A DNA stretch of 64,000 nt from Oscillospiraceae bacterium (lineage in GTDB: Bacteria > Bacillota > Clostridia > Oscillospirales > Acutalibacteraceae), in assembly GCA_022483045.1 (NCBI GenBank), contig JAKVOA010000001.1, positions 333,750 through 397,749 of the forward strand, read 5' to 3'. Shown here piece by piece: positions 35,832 through 44,447 of the stretch (its first letter is position 1; the number at the start of each line of letters is the position of its first letter). The notes below the pieces were generated by a model. It was not told where the DNA came from. It did no database searches and worked only from the letters and a program-made list of their open reading frames with translations. Position numbers and translations under genes: made by a program.

Positions 35832-36284
35832 TTAATTTCCGGCAAGTTCGGTGTTCACCACGACACCACGCGCCTCTACCGGAGTCGAGAACACAATTTG
35901 TGTAGAGGTCGCACCAAAATGCTGCAGCTGGCCGATGAAGGTGTCCAGTTCTGAGGTGCTGGGGTATGCAACTTTGATAAGCATAGAGTAGGCACCGGTC
36001 ACGCAGTCACATTCCAGCACATTGCGGCACTGGCGGATAAAGGGGTAAAACTCTGATTTTTGGTTTGGAGTCATCTGCAGGTTGATAAAGGCTTTAATAT
36101 GATACCCAAGTTTAATAGGGTCCAGCTGGGCGCGATAGCCCTGAATGATTCCCTGATTCTCTAATTTTTCGATTCTTGCGGAAATAGCCGGTGCAGAAAG
36201 AAAGACCTTTTTGGTCAGTGCCTTAATTGGTACCCGGGCGTCTTCCTGCAGGCTTTCCAAAAGAGCAGCGTCAATTTTATCCAA
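35832..36284 (-). CDS. Lrp/AsnC family transcriptional regulator
   Basis: 150 residues. The N-terminal winged helix begins KIDAALLESLQEDARVPIKAL, with recognition helix around SAPAISARIEKLENQGII (about 29-46). The RAM ligand domain follows (about 60-145) with NVLECDCVTGAYSMLIKV. It should respond to an amino acid; the regulated genes are unknown. It starts at TTG 36284 with a weak site (GTGAGATG). It lies convergent to the redox cluster and may regulate neighbours. Confidence 0.87.
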   Translation of the reverse strand: MDKIDAALLESLQEDARVPIKALTKKVFLSAPAISARIEKLENQGIIQGYRAQLDPIKLGYHIKAFINLQMTPNQKSEFYPFIRQCRNVLECDCVTGAYSMLIKVAYPSTSELDTFIGQLQHFGATSTQIVFSTPVEARGVVVNTELAGN

Positions 36285-36356
36285 ACGAAATCATCTCACT
36301 TTGTTAAACAAAATCGGTGTGCGGCGGAGAAAATGCAGCGCTTCCGTCTGACTTAA

Positions 36357-36396
36357 TAAAAAACGGCGCGCAGCCCAAAAAGGGCGCGCACCGTTG
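36357..36396 (-). terminator. Terminator of the GIY-YIG gene
   Basis: On the minus strand a long GC-rich stem with a TTTTT loop is followed by CCGTTTTTTATT, about 100 bases after the stop codon. Confidence 0.65.
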
Positions 36397-36493
36397 CGTT
36401 CTGTATTCTATTATGAAACAAACAATACAAAAAAGCAAGCTTTTTTATGCCATTTACGAAAATTTAATTTTTTACGCCCTTGTTTTTGCCAAA

Positions 36494-36790
36494 TCAAACA
36501 GCCGGCGGGGTAAGTCTGCTGTGGGCAATCAGCTGCAGCTTTTCCTGCCGAGAGAGCTTTTTCAGCGCGGCTTCACGCTTTAGGGCGGCACTTTTTGAGG
36601 GCAAACGTTCCCAGTAGACCAGCTTTACCGGCAGTCGGGCGCGCGTGTAGCGGGCACCTTTTCCGGTTTGGTGTGCCTTTACGCGGTGGGCAAGGTCGTT
36701 GGTCCAGCCAGCGTACAGGGTGCCATCGGCACACTGCAGCAGATAGACAAAGGCATTTTCTTTTTCCGCTAGAGCTGCGGCTGATTCCAC
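36494..36790 (-). CDS. GIY-YIG nuclease superfamily protein (YhbQ/UPF0213 type)
   Basis: 98 residues. FVYLLQCADGTLYAGWTND carries the GIY-YIG-like pair (VYLL and LYAG), followed by the Arg of HRVKAHQTGKGARYTRARLP. KSAALKREAALKKLSRQEK is the usual C-terminal helix. This is the stand-alone YhbQ/YazA group of unknown cellular role. I chose GTG 36790 because AAGAAGGTGG is directly upstream; the earlier ATG lacks a site. Confidence 0.85.
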   Translation of the reverse strand: MESAAALAEKENAFVYLLQCADGTLYAGWTNDLAHRVKAHQTGKGARYTRARLPVKLVYWERLPSKSAALKREAALKKLSRQEKLQLIAHSRLTPPAV

Positions 36791-36835
36791 GCTTTCCACC
36801 TTCTTTCGTATCATTTTAGCAGCAGCGGCCAAAAA

Positions 36836-36864
36836 TTGCAAACATACGGTGCCTGTGCTATACT
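36836..36864 (+). promoter_or_regulatory. Promoter of the pepC-M29 operon
   Basis: TTGCAA (36836-36841) and TATACT (36859-36864) are 17 bases apart. Confidence 0.65.
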
Positions 36865-36951
36865 AGATAAGCCAAAACGACGAAATCATGTGTTTTTTGG
36901 TGCTTTTTAATAGAGCTTTCTATTTTAAATAGACGAAAGGAACCTGAATTA

Positions 36952-38286
36952 ATGAAAATGAATGGTATTTCTGAAAAGGAAACAGAGGCTTACCGTCAGT
37001 CTTTTGAAAAGAGCACTTTGTGCCGTGCCATGGCAAATGCACTGTACCACAACGGCGTAAAAGATCTTGCCTACTGCGGCGATGCCCTGCAGGGTACGCA
37101 GTTTCAGTATTCGGTAGAGATCCCTACCATGGAAGTAACCGACCAGATGCGCAGCGGCCGCTGCTGGATTTTTTCCGCACTCAATCTGCTGCGTGAGCAG
37201 GTTGCGAAAAAATGCAATCTTGAAAAATTTGAGCTTTCTCAGAATTACATTTCTTTCTGGGACAAATTTGAAAAAATCAATTACTATCTGGAAAGCGTTA
37301 TTTCTCTTGCGGACCGCTCGGTCGAAGACCGCCTGCTGACCTTTGTGCTGCAGACCGGTGTAGCGGACGGCGGCCAGTGGGACATGCTAGTGAATCTGGT
37401 CGAGAAGTACGGCGTTGTGCCAAAGTCGGCCATGGGCGAAACCTACCAGAGCAGCAATACTGCCGATATGAATAAGCTGCTGAATACCAAGCTGCGCCAG
37501 TACACCGCAAAACTGCGAGCTGCCGCTGCGGCTGGCAAAGACCCGCATGCCCTGAAGCCCGAAATGCTGGCTGAAATGTATCGTTTCCTGTGCATGTGCT
37601 TTGGCGAGCCGCCAAAGACCTTTGATTTTGAGTATGCCGATAAAGACAAACAGTATCACATGGTGCACAGCCTTACACCAAAGCAGTTTTACAGCACCTA
37701 TGTTGGCCTTGACCTGCGTGGCGATTACGTCAGCATTATCAATTCACCTACAAAAGACAAGCCTTTTTACCGTACCTATACCGTAGATTACCTGGGAAAT
37801 GTCGCCGACGGCAGCCCAGTGCATTACCTAAATCTTCCCATGGACGAAATGGAAGAGCTGATTGTGCGCCAGCTGAAAGATGGCCAGCTGGTGTGGTTTG
37901 GCAGCGATGTTGGCCACCGCGGCGACCGCGAGCGCGGCCTGTGGAACACTGCCTACATAGACCTCAACAACACGTTTGGCATGGACTTCTCTATGAGCAA
38001 GGCCGATCGCCTGGATTACCGTGAGAGTGCTATGAACCACGCCATGCTGATTACCGGTGTCAGCCTGGATGAAAACGGCAAAGCATCAAAGTGGAAGATT
38101 GAAAACAGCTGGAGCGACAAACACGGCGACAAGGGCTATTACCAGATGAGTGCTGATTGGTTTGATAATTTTGTCTACCAGGCAGTCATTGAGAAAAAGT
38201 ATCTTTCGGAAAAGCAGCAGCAGGCTTTGACAGCCGAGCCGATTCATCTGCAGCCGTGGGACCCGATGGGTACGTTGGCAGACTGA
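36952..38286 (+). CDS. pepC: Aminopeptidase C (C1B, bleomycin-hydrolase family)
   Basis: 444 residues, the usual size. The catalytic Cys71 is in GRCWIFSALN, the His in NHAMLITGV (about 363) and the Asn in ENSWSDKHGDKGY (about 385). Members are cytosolic homohexameric cysteine aminopeptidases that trim small peptides. The ATG at 36952 follows AAAGGAA; an ATG two codons later is also possible. A second aminopeptidase gene starts 15 bases after the stop, so the pair is a peptide-degradation operon. Confidence 0.92.
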   Translation: MKMNGISEKETEAYRQSFEKSTLCRAMANALYHNGVKDLAYCGDALQGTQFQYSVEIPTMEVTDQMRSGRCWIFSALNLLREQVAKKCNLEKFELSQNYISFWDKFEKINYYLESVISLADRSVEDRLLTFVLQTGVADGGQWDMLVNLVEKYGVVPKSAMGETYQSSNTADMNKLLNTKLRQYTAKLRAAAAAGKDPHALKPEMLAEMYRFLCMCFGEPPKTFDFEYADKDKQYHMVHSLTPKQFYSTYVGLDLRGDYVSIINSPTKDKPFYRTYTVDYLGNVADGSPVHYLNLPMDEMEELIVRQLKDGQLVWFGSDVGHRGDRERGLWNTAYIDLNNTFGMDFSMSKADRLDYRESAMNHAMLITGVSLDENGKASKWKIENSWSDKHGDKGYYQMSADWFDNFVYQAVIEKKYLSEKQQQALTAEPIHLQPWDPMGTLAD

Positions 38287-38301
38287 TTGCGAGGTATCAG
38301 A

Positions 38302-39534
38302 ATGAATTTACAAGAAGATATGAAAAAATATGCCCACCTCATTGTTTGCGCGGGCTGTAACTTAAAGCCAGGGCAGGAGCTGTTTATTAGTGCGTCCCTG
38401 CAGGCGGCGCCGTTGGTGCGGCTGGTCGCAAAAGAGGCCTACCGCGCGGGTGCTAAAGAAGTGACTGTTGAGTGGAGCGACGATCAGCTGACTCGTCTGC
38501 GCTATGAAAATTCGCCGATGGAGTGCTTTGAAAACTTTCCAAAGTGGCGTGCGGAGCTGCAAAATGGGATGGCCGAGCGCGGCGCGGCAATTCTCTCTAT
38601 TTTAAGCTCTGACCCGCAGGCCCTTTCCGGTGTGGATTCTAAAAAATTGCTTGCTTACAGCAAGGCGGCCCATTTGGGCGCAAAGGCATTTTACGACGGA
38701 ATGGATTTTGGCCGCAATGTTTGGTGCATTGTTGGTTCGGCTTCTCCTGCTTGGGCCAAGCGCGTTTTCCCGGATTGCTCTACAGTTATGGCGATGGATA
38801 AACTGTGGAAAGCTATTTTTCATGCGGTGCGGGTTGATACCCCCGACCCGGTCGCTGCATGGCAGGAGCATCGCAGAAGCTTTGAGAAGCGCTGCGCATT
38901 TTTGAATGAAAAGCAGTTTGATAAATTAGAGTACCATAATGAAAGTGGTACAAATATTACTCTGGGTCTGCCCAAAAACCATGTTTGGCAGGGCGGCGGA
39001 TCAGAAACGCTCAGCGGTGTTTTCTATTTTCCCAATATGCCGACAGAAGAAATCTTCTGCAGCCCCGATCGTACCCGTACAAACGGCACTGTGCACAGTG
39101 CGCTGCCGCTCAGCTACCAGGGTGTGCTGATTGAAGATTTCAGCCTGACCTATGAAAATGGCCGTGTGGTAAGCTGCTCTGCAGCAAAAGGGGAAGAGAC
39201 ACTCAAAGAAATTGTCGCGGCAGACGACGGCGCAAAGATGCTGGGTGAGTGCGCGCTTATCCCCAAGCAGTCTCCGATTTCCGAAATGGGTATTTTATTT
39301 TACAACACTTTGTTTGATGAGAATGCTTCCTGCCACTTTGCCATGGGCATGGGTTTCCCCGAGTGCGTAAAAGACGGCCTCTCTATTTCCAAGGAGGAGC
39401 TTTTAAAGCGGGGCATCAATGACTCCAGTGTGCATGTCGATTTCATGCTGGGCACACCAGACCTTTCTATTACCGGTATTACGGCAGATGGCGAAGAAGT
39501 GCCGATTTTCCGCGATGGCGGCTGGGCATTTTAA
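38302..39534 (+). CDS. M29 family metallo-aminopeptidase (AmpS/PepS/thermophilic type)
   Basis: 410 residues. Metal-ligand blocks expected in M29 can be seen: the Glu in TEEIFCSPDRTRTNG, the Glu in LGECALIP, the His in NTLFDENASCHFAMG, and HVDFMLGTPDLSITG near the C-terminus. It removes N-terminal residues from peptides in the cytosol. The ATG at 38302 has GAGG 8 bases upstream. Coupled with pepC; no good terminator is seen directly after. Confidence 0.9.
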   Translation: MNLQEDMKKYAHLIVCAGCNLKPGQELFISASLQAAPLVRLVAKEAYRAGAKEVTVEWSDDQLTRLRYENSPMECFENFPKWRAELQNGMAERGAAILSILSSDPQALSGVDSKKLLAYSKAAHLGAKAFYDGMDFGRNVWCIVGSASPAWAKRVFPDCSTVMAMDKLWKAIFHAVRVDTPDPVAAWQEHRRSFEKRCAFLNEKQFDKLEYHNESGTNITLGLPKNHVWQGGGSETLSGVFYFPNMPTEEIFCSPDRTRTNGTVHSALPLSYQGVLIEDFSLTYENGRVVSCSAAKGEETLKEIVAADDGAKMLGECALIPKQSPISEMGILFYNTLFDENASCHFAMGMGFPECVKDGLSISKEELLKRGINDSSVHVDFMLGTPDLSITGITADGEEVPIFRDGGWAF

Positions 39535-39701
39535 TCTTATCCCAATTATAAAATTTATAGTAGTTGTCTCTGCTTTTCGGTTGGCAGAGCAAAAATAAGC
39601 GGCAGCAGCAAAGGAGCACTCTGTGGGGATTCCCATGAAGTGCTTCTTTATTATTGTAAAAAAGGTTTGTTTTACTGGATACAAAAGCTCAGCAAAGCGG
39701 C

Positions 39702-39731
39702 AAAAAGCGGTGCGCAAAAATGCGCACCGCT
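39702..39731. terminator. Terminator between the M29 gene and dacF
   Basis: AGCGGTGCGC and GCGCACCGCT pair around AAAAAT. The minus strand has a TTTTTG run, so it mainly serves dacF. Confidence 0.8.
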
Positions 39732-39739
39732 TAAAAAGT

Positions 39740-41131
39740 CTAGCGATAGGGGCGGTATTTTTTTGGCTTTGCCCGGCGCCTGCCGCGATGTTTTACATTG
39801 GCGTAGCGGTTGCGGCGGTTCCATCTGCTTTGACTGTAGCGGCTCGGGCCGCCGCGGTGGCGGCTGCGCAACGTACGGATCAGCAAAAGAATGAGCAGCA
39901 CGACAATGGCGGCTGCGACGGCAATCAGCACAATTTTAAACCAGAGCTGCCGGTAAAACGGAATGTGCAGCGGAACTTCTTCCGAAGCTACCAGGTCAAT
40001 GGTTGTCAGCGCGTTGCTGCCGTAATATACGGTTGCAGTGCCGATCTTCTGCCCAGCTTTTACGGGGGCAGTTATACTCTTTGGCAGCGAAAGTTTGGTG
40101 GTTACTTTGGCGCTGTCTGTGGGTAGCATTGCACTGTAATCTTTTATCGGGAGTACGGCAAGCTGCTGATTCTTGCTCTTTGCCTGCAGAACTGTAACAT
40201 TGGCAACAGACTTTGTCTTTGACAGTACACTCTGTTTTTTCAGGCTCGTAAACGCCCAGTTGTAGAGCTGCCGCGAATCATCAAAAGCGCCGTTAGAGAT
40301 CACTTTCTTGCCGTCTTTTACACAGGGCGCACCCATGGCAATGCACAGGTAATTGGTGCCATCTTTTGATGCAGTCGAGGCAAGACAGTAGCCCGCCTGG
40401 TCAGAGGTGCCTGTCTTGCCGCCGGTACAGGCGGCATAGTAGTAGCTGTCGCCCTTTACCAGCAGTTTATTTGAGGGCACCAGCTTGCGCGCTGCGGTAT
40501 AGTTGGTCGCCGGCACTGTGTACGAGGTACAGGATGTAATTTTACGGAAAAGCGGCAGCGAATAAGCGTACCGATAAATCTTTTCCATATCCTTTACCGT
40601 TGTGTAGTGGTCTTTGTCGTAGTTACCAAAAACATTCGTGTAGTTTGTATTTGTACAGCCAAGTGCTTTTGCTTTTTTATTCATCAGCTGTACAAACTGC
40701 GTGGTGTTGCCGCTGGCGGTTTCTGCCAGTGCAATAGCCGCATCGTTTCCCGAGGGAATCAGCATACAGTACATCAGATTCAGTGCAGAAATTTTTTCGC
40801 CCACTGCCAGCTGCACAGTGACAAACGAGCGGTCGGGAATCTGCTTCTGTACATCTGCAGAAATAACCGTATTGGTATTCTGCGGGTCGCGAATCAATTC
40901 TGATGCGACAATGAACGTCATGATCTTTGTGGTAGATGCTTGATAAATTTTTGTATCTGCGTTTTTGGCATATATGGTGTCGCCAGAGTCCAGGCTGACC
41001 AGTTCCAGAGCATTGCTCTGCGGAATAAAGCCGGGGTCCAGGGCAGCAGCCTGTCCGGGAACAATGGCAGAGGTTACGACCAGCAGCGCTGCGAAAGCGG
41101 CACAAGCCCATCGCTTCAGTTTCTTTTTCAT
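39740..41131 (-). CDS. dacF: D-alanyl-D-alanine carboxypeptidase (S11, DacF/PBP5 type)
   Basis: 463 residues. A signal peptide (about 1-29) is followed by the penicilloyl-serine active sites ASTTKIM (SxxK, about 66-69), SGN (about 129) and GGKTGTSD. The C-terminal region has a clear membrane helix (about 396-420) and a 42-residue tail with 14 Arg and 4 Lys, in place of the usual amphipathic anchor. It trims the terminal D-Ala from peptidoglycan stems outside the membrane, while the basic tail would face the cytoplasm. The ATG at 41131 follows GGAAGGAG. Confidence 0.9.
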   Translation of the reverse strand: MKKKLKRWACAAFAALLVVTSAIVPGQAAALDPGFIPQSNALELVSLDSGDTIYAKNADTKIYQASTTKIMTFIVASELIRDPQNTNTVISADVQKQIPDRSFVTVQLAVGEKISALNLMYCMLIPSGNDAAIALAETASGNTTQFVQLMNKKAKALGCTNTNYTNVFGNYDKDHYTTVKDMEKIYRYAYSLPLFRKITSCTSYTVPATNYTAARKLVPSNKLLVKGDSYYYAACTGGKTGTSDQAGYCLASTASKDGTNYLCIAMGAPCVKDGKKVISNGAFDDSRQLYNWAFTSLKKQSVLSKTKSVANVTVLQAKSKNQQLAVLPIKDYSAMLPTDSAKVTTKLSLPKSITAPVKAGQKIGTATVYYGSNALTTIDLVASEEVPLHIPFYRQLWFKIVLIAVAAAIVVLLILLLIRTLRSRHRGGPSRYSQSRWNRRNRYANVKHRGRRRAKPKKYRPYR

Positions 41132-41162
41132 CTCGTTACTCCTTCCAGCATAAACACATAAT

Positions 41163-41191
41163 ACTATACCACGGAATGAGAAAAAGGTAAA
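41163..41191 (-). promoter_or_regulatory. dacF promoter
   Basis: On the minus strand TTTACC (41186-41191) and TATAGT (41163-41168) have a 17-base spacer. Confidence 0.5.
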
Positions 41192-41202
41192 GTTGCCGGC
41201 AG

Positions 41203-41234
41203 AAAAGAAAATGCTGCCGAAATCTGTGGCAGCA
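41203..41234 (-). terminator. Terminator of the kinase-like fusion gene
   Basis: On the minus strand TGCTGCC and GGCAGCA pair around a 9-base loop, followed by TTTTCTTTTC. Confidence 0.75.
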
Positions 41235-41253
41235 CCCTGCGGCGAAGCAAAAT

Positions 41254-42315
41254 CTAAAATACAATGTCCGCCGCTTCACGAATATGAAAAGCAGAAAAGT
41301 AGCGCTCTTCCAGCGGAATCCAGCGGGAGGCAAAGACTTTGGCGCTTTCTGCGCCGTTTCGTCTGCAGATACGCTGCAACTGCTTTTGGGGGTCAATATC
41401 GGAAAAAGCCCGCAAGTCGGCGTATTTGCCGAAGGCCGGGTGGCAGCTGTAGGCGCCTTCCACAATTTGCCAGTGGCTTTTTGGCACTTGACGCATGCCG
41501 GAAAGTGCCATCTTTCCGCAGTCAAAAATTTGGTACGAGAAAGCGCTGTCCTTGCCTAGGTGCGGCAGCACTTCCTGGCAGAAGCGTTCGTAGTGCACGT
41601 TTCCACCAGGCTCTGCAAAACGCTTTTCGGTGCGCAGGGAGGGCGGCAGGAAAAAGTCATCCATGTGAATTGCAGCAGCACAAATGACACTTTCCAGCTG
41701 AGCCGCGGCGGTTGTTTTGCCAGAGGCAGAGCGCCCGTCCAGCGTAATAACTTGCGCCCCCGTTTTCGGCGGCAGAGCAGCTATCTTTTCGAGCAGCGGG
41801 AACAGCCGCACAAAGGGCCTGCCTGCCACGCGGTAGGCAGGATGCTCTGCCTGACGGTAAATCTCACTGTGGTGAATCGGGCGGCAGGGCCCCGCAGCCC
41901 GGTACTGTTTTAGGTATTGTTCAAAATCCGCTGGGGAAAAGGGTAGATTTCCCGCGGCGGCAAGTGCTTTGGCAGCGGAAAGATTCTGCTCAAAAAGGGT
42001 CTCTGCTTTTGGATGGGATACAGAAGAACAGCGGAAAATTTGAAAAAGCCATTCCGGCGGCAGAGCATGCGCTTTCCACGCGGCAAGATTTATTCGGCAG
42101 ACATCTGCAGAGAGCGGCTCGAAAAGCACTTCTTTGCTTTTGGGCACCACCGAAAATTCCTGTCTGAAATAGGTCTCTGCTGCGGGTAAGTCTTTTAGCA
42201 GATGTTCCCCGCCAAAGGCGGCTTGGTAGCAAAGCTTTACGGTATCCTGCGGCTGCAGAGCGGGGTGCAGCGCTGCTTGCTGCAGCAGGCAGGTCTCAAA
42301 TTCTGTAATTTTCAA
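41254..42315 (-). CDS. Two-domain protein: unknown N-terminal domain plus uridine-kinase-like P-loop domain
   Basis: 353 residues. Residues 1 to about 185 form a helical domain I cannot name (QDTVKLCYQAAFGGEHLL, FRCSSVSHPKAETLFEQN). From about 187 a P-loop kinase domain follows, with Walker A LDGRSASGKTT and IHMDDFFLPPSLRTEKR, then IVEGAYSCHPAFGKYADL, similar to uridine/panthothenate-type kinases. It probably phosphorylates a small molecule, perhaps a nucleoside (inference). The start is ATG 42315. The methyltransferase gene lies 15 bases upstream on the same strand. Confidence 0.65.
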   Translation of the reverse strand: MKITEFETCLLQQAALHPALQPQDTVKLCYQAAFGGEHLLKDLPAAETYFRQEFSVVPKSKEVLFEPLSADVCRINLAAWKAHALPPEWLFQIFRCSSVSHPKAETLFEQNLSAAKALAAAGNLPFSPADFEQYLKQYRAAGPCRPIHHSEIYRQAEHPAYRVAGRPFVRLFPLLEKIAALPPKTGAQVITLDGRSASGKTTAAAQLESVICAAAIHMDDFFLPPSLRTEKRFAEPGGNVHYERFCQEVLPHLGKDSAFSYQIFDCGKMALSGMRQVPKSHWQIVEGAYSCHPAFGKYADLRAFSDIDPQKQLQRICRRNGAESAKVFASRWIPLEERYFSAFHIREAADIVF

Positions 42316-42330
42316 TTTCGTGCACCTTCT

Positions 42331-42921
42331 TTATTTTGCAGTTGTGCCGGAAACAATATAGGTCTTTTCATTGGAAATGACCGTATCCACAGTTATCGCC
42401 GGCGCGAAGAGCTTTGCCAGTCCTTGGGCAGGCGGCAGTTCATGGGAAATCAGCTCGGCGTTGATGGCGCGGTGGCGGTGATTGATTGCATCACGGCTTG
42501 CGCCGTGGGCTACGGTCAGCCGGCCGCCGGGTTTGAGCTGCAGGCTCAGGTGCTCTATCAAGCGCTTTGGGTCCGGAAAATGCGGCAGAGCATTATAGAT
42601 GACGCAGCAGTCAAAGGCCCCGGGGAAATGGAGCGTTTCGGCATCTGCCAGCAAAAGGGTGATACGTGGATCGGAAAATTTTGCTTTTGCTGCGGCAACC
42701 ATAGCCGGTGAAATGTCGACCCCAGTGACGGACTTGACGCCGCGTGCCAGGTAATCGGGAAACAGTACACCGGTGCCGCAGCCGATATCTAGTACGCGCG
42801 TACCGGTTATTATGCCGGCGTGGTCCAGAATCTTGCCGATGACGCTGTCGTCGTGTATGGTATGCGTGTCCCATTGCGGAGCCATTTTATTAAAAAATTG
42901 TATGACAGTTTGCTTATCCAT
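42331..42921 (-). CDS. Class I SAM-dependent methyltransferase
   Basis: 196 residues. Motif I VLDIGCGTGVLFPDYLA (about 47-63) and the acidic VTGVDISPAMV define the SAM site; CCVIYNALPHFPDP and LKPGGRLTVAHG are the usual motifs IV-V. The substrate is unknown. The ATG at 42921 has AAGGAAAGAG upstream. It lies between the ECF S-component gene and the kinase-like gene, all on the minus strand, so it may be linked to a cofactor taken up by the ECF transporter. Confidence 0.85.
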   Translation of the reverse strand: MDKQTVIQFFNKMAPQWDTHTIHDDSVIGKILDHAGIITGTRVLDIGCGTGVLFPDYLARGVKSVTGVDISPAMVAAAKAKFSDPRITLLLADAETLHFPGAFDCCVIYNALPHFPDPKRLIEHLSLQLKPGGRLTVAHGASRDAINHRHRAINAELISHELPPAQGLAKLFAPAITVDTVISNEKTYIVSGTTAK

Positions 42922-42958
42922 AAAATTCTCTTTCCTTTTTAAAATAAAACGCAAGAAT

Positions 42959-42987
42959 GCCGCCCCTGCATAAAATGCACGAGCGGC
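42959..42987 (-). terminator. Hairpin after the S-component gene
   Basis: GCCGC...TGCA pairs with TGCA...GCGGC on the minus strand, but the T-run is broken, so it may be a weak terminator. Confidence 0.35.
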
Positions 42988-42998
42988 AGAAATACGAA

Positions 42999-43571
42999 TT
43001 AGTTAGAAGCCTTTGCCGGCACTGATGCAGCTTTCGGGTAGCGGGCAGGAATCAGCCGCGCTTTTTCCAGGGCAAAAACAATGGTCGGAATCAGCGCAAG
43101 CTGAATGACAATGCCGGGCATGGCAGTGGCAAAATAGCCGCTGGCCCACGCTGCTATGGAGTATTTGCCGGCAGCAAAAATTAGCGCTTTGGTAATGCCG
43201 GCGATGATACGGCCGCCGAGCATGGCGGTGACAAGGCTGATGTAGAGATCAGCGTAAACCTTTTTCGTATGTACCGTGCGCATCATCAGCCCGGCAATCA
43301 GGCCATAGCAGGCAAGCTCAACAATCATGCTGGGCAGGTAGGGGACAGGCGGCATGCCGGTAAGCAGGCTCGAAAGCACAGGCCCCGCAATGCCGCACAG
43401 CACACCGAAAGGCGCGCCGCAGATTAGCCCGCACAGCAGCACCGGAATATGCATGGGGCAGAAGATACTGCCGCCGTTTTGGATGGAGTGAAAAGCCATT
43501 GGCAGCACGACACACAGTGCAATGCACACCGCCGTAATCATGGAACGCTTGACATTAGACATTTTTACCAT
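42999..43571 (-). CDS. ECF transporter substrate-specificity (S) component
   Basis: 190 residues with about six helices. FCPMHIPVLLCGLICGAPFGVLCGIAGPVLSSLLTGMPP is split over two helices and is typical of a vitamin-type S component (PF12822 group). The vitamin cannot be assigned by eye; thiamine-precursor, pantothenate or related groups look similar. The ATG at 43571 is about 10 bases after GAGAGG. It lies directly downstream of ecfT, so it is probably the dedicated S subunit of this operon. The AT-rich 80 bases before it may hold a second promoter. Confidence 0.8.
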   Translation of the reverse strand: MVKMSNVKRSMITAVCIALCVVLPMAFHSIQNGGSIFCPMHIPVLLCGLICGAPFGVLCGIAGPVLSSLLTGMPPVPYLPSMIVELACYGLIAGLMMRTVHTKKVYADLYISLVTAMLGGRIIAGITKALIFAAGKYSIAAWASGYFATAMPGIVIQLALIPTIVFALEKARLIPARYPKAASVPAKASN

Positions 43572-43652
43572 TATAAAAATCCTCTCTCTGTTCTGTAATG
43601 TAATACTATAACAATTTAATTAAAATATAAATATAAACATAAACGATTGAAT

Positions 43653-44447
43653 TTATCCAAGAATACAGAATTGCAGAAAACAGACGGCTCCGCTTGCTGC
43701 CAGTGCAGCAAAGTCTGGGCGGTGCAGCGGGTGGGTTTCCTTTTTCGTGCGGTAGCGCGCACTGCGGTAGCCGCGCGCCTCCATGGCGAGGGAAAGCTCA
43801 TCTGCCCGGCGAAACGCTGAAAGGAAAATCGGAATCACCAGTGGCAGTATACTGGCAGCTTTTTCTGTCAGCTTTTTGCTTTCAAAGCGGGCACCGCGCG
43901 CAGTCTGTGCTTTGCGAATCTGCTCGGTTTCTTCTGCAAGGGTGGGGATAAACTGGATTGCCGCACTGATAATCATGGCAATTTCCTCTACTGGAACGCG
44001 CAGAAGCTGTAAGGGCTTCATCAGGCTTTCCAGTGCGCTGGTAATATCCATTGGCGCCGTGGTGCAGGTGAGCGCATTGCTTAGAAGCAGCACCAGAGCT
44101 ACCCGCAGGGCAACACTGGCGCCCTGCACCATTCCCTCAGCAGACGGCCGAAAAATCCACCACGACCACAGCGGATGCGCCGCGTCAAAAAACAGGGCAT
44201 TCATGCAGAAGATGACAATAAAGAAAGCCCACAGCTGTCGCACGGAAGTGAGGGAAATAGACACCGGCAGCCACGCCAGCAGCAAAATAGCTGCAATGAC
44301 GCAGAAAATACACACATATCCCCATACCTGTGAAGTAGCTACAACAGCGGCCAATAGGGCGAAAAAGCACAGCAGCTTTGCCCGGGCGTCCAGCCGGTGA
44401 ATGATGGAGCTGCCGGGTATAAATTGTCCGGCAGGCATACACTTCAT
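43653..44447 (-). CDS. ecfT: ECF transporter transmembrane (T) component
   Basis: 264 residues. An N-terminal block SIIHRLDARAKLLCFFALL is followed by several helices. Two Ala-Arg-Gly coupling motifs, in QTARGARFESKK and MEARGYRSAR, contact the two ATPases. The start overlaps the end of ecfA2 by 4 bases. It forms the scaffold that binds the S component. Confidence 0.9.
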   Translation of the reverse strand: MKCMPAGQFIPGSSIIHRLDARAKLLCFFALLAAVVATSQVWGYVCIFCVIAAILLLAWLPVSISLTSVRQLWAFFIVIFCMNALFFDAAHPLWSWWIFRPSAEGMVQGASVALRVALVLLLSNALTCTTAPMDITSALESLMKPLQLLRVPVEEIAMIISAAIQFIPTLAEETEQIRKAQTARGARFESKKLTEKAASILPLVIPIFLSAFRRADELSLAMEARGYRSARYRTKKETHPLHRPDFAALAASGAVCFLQFCILG

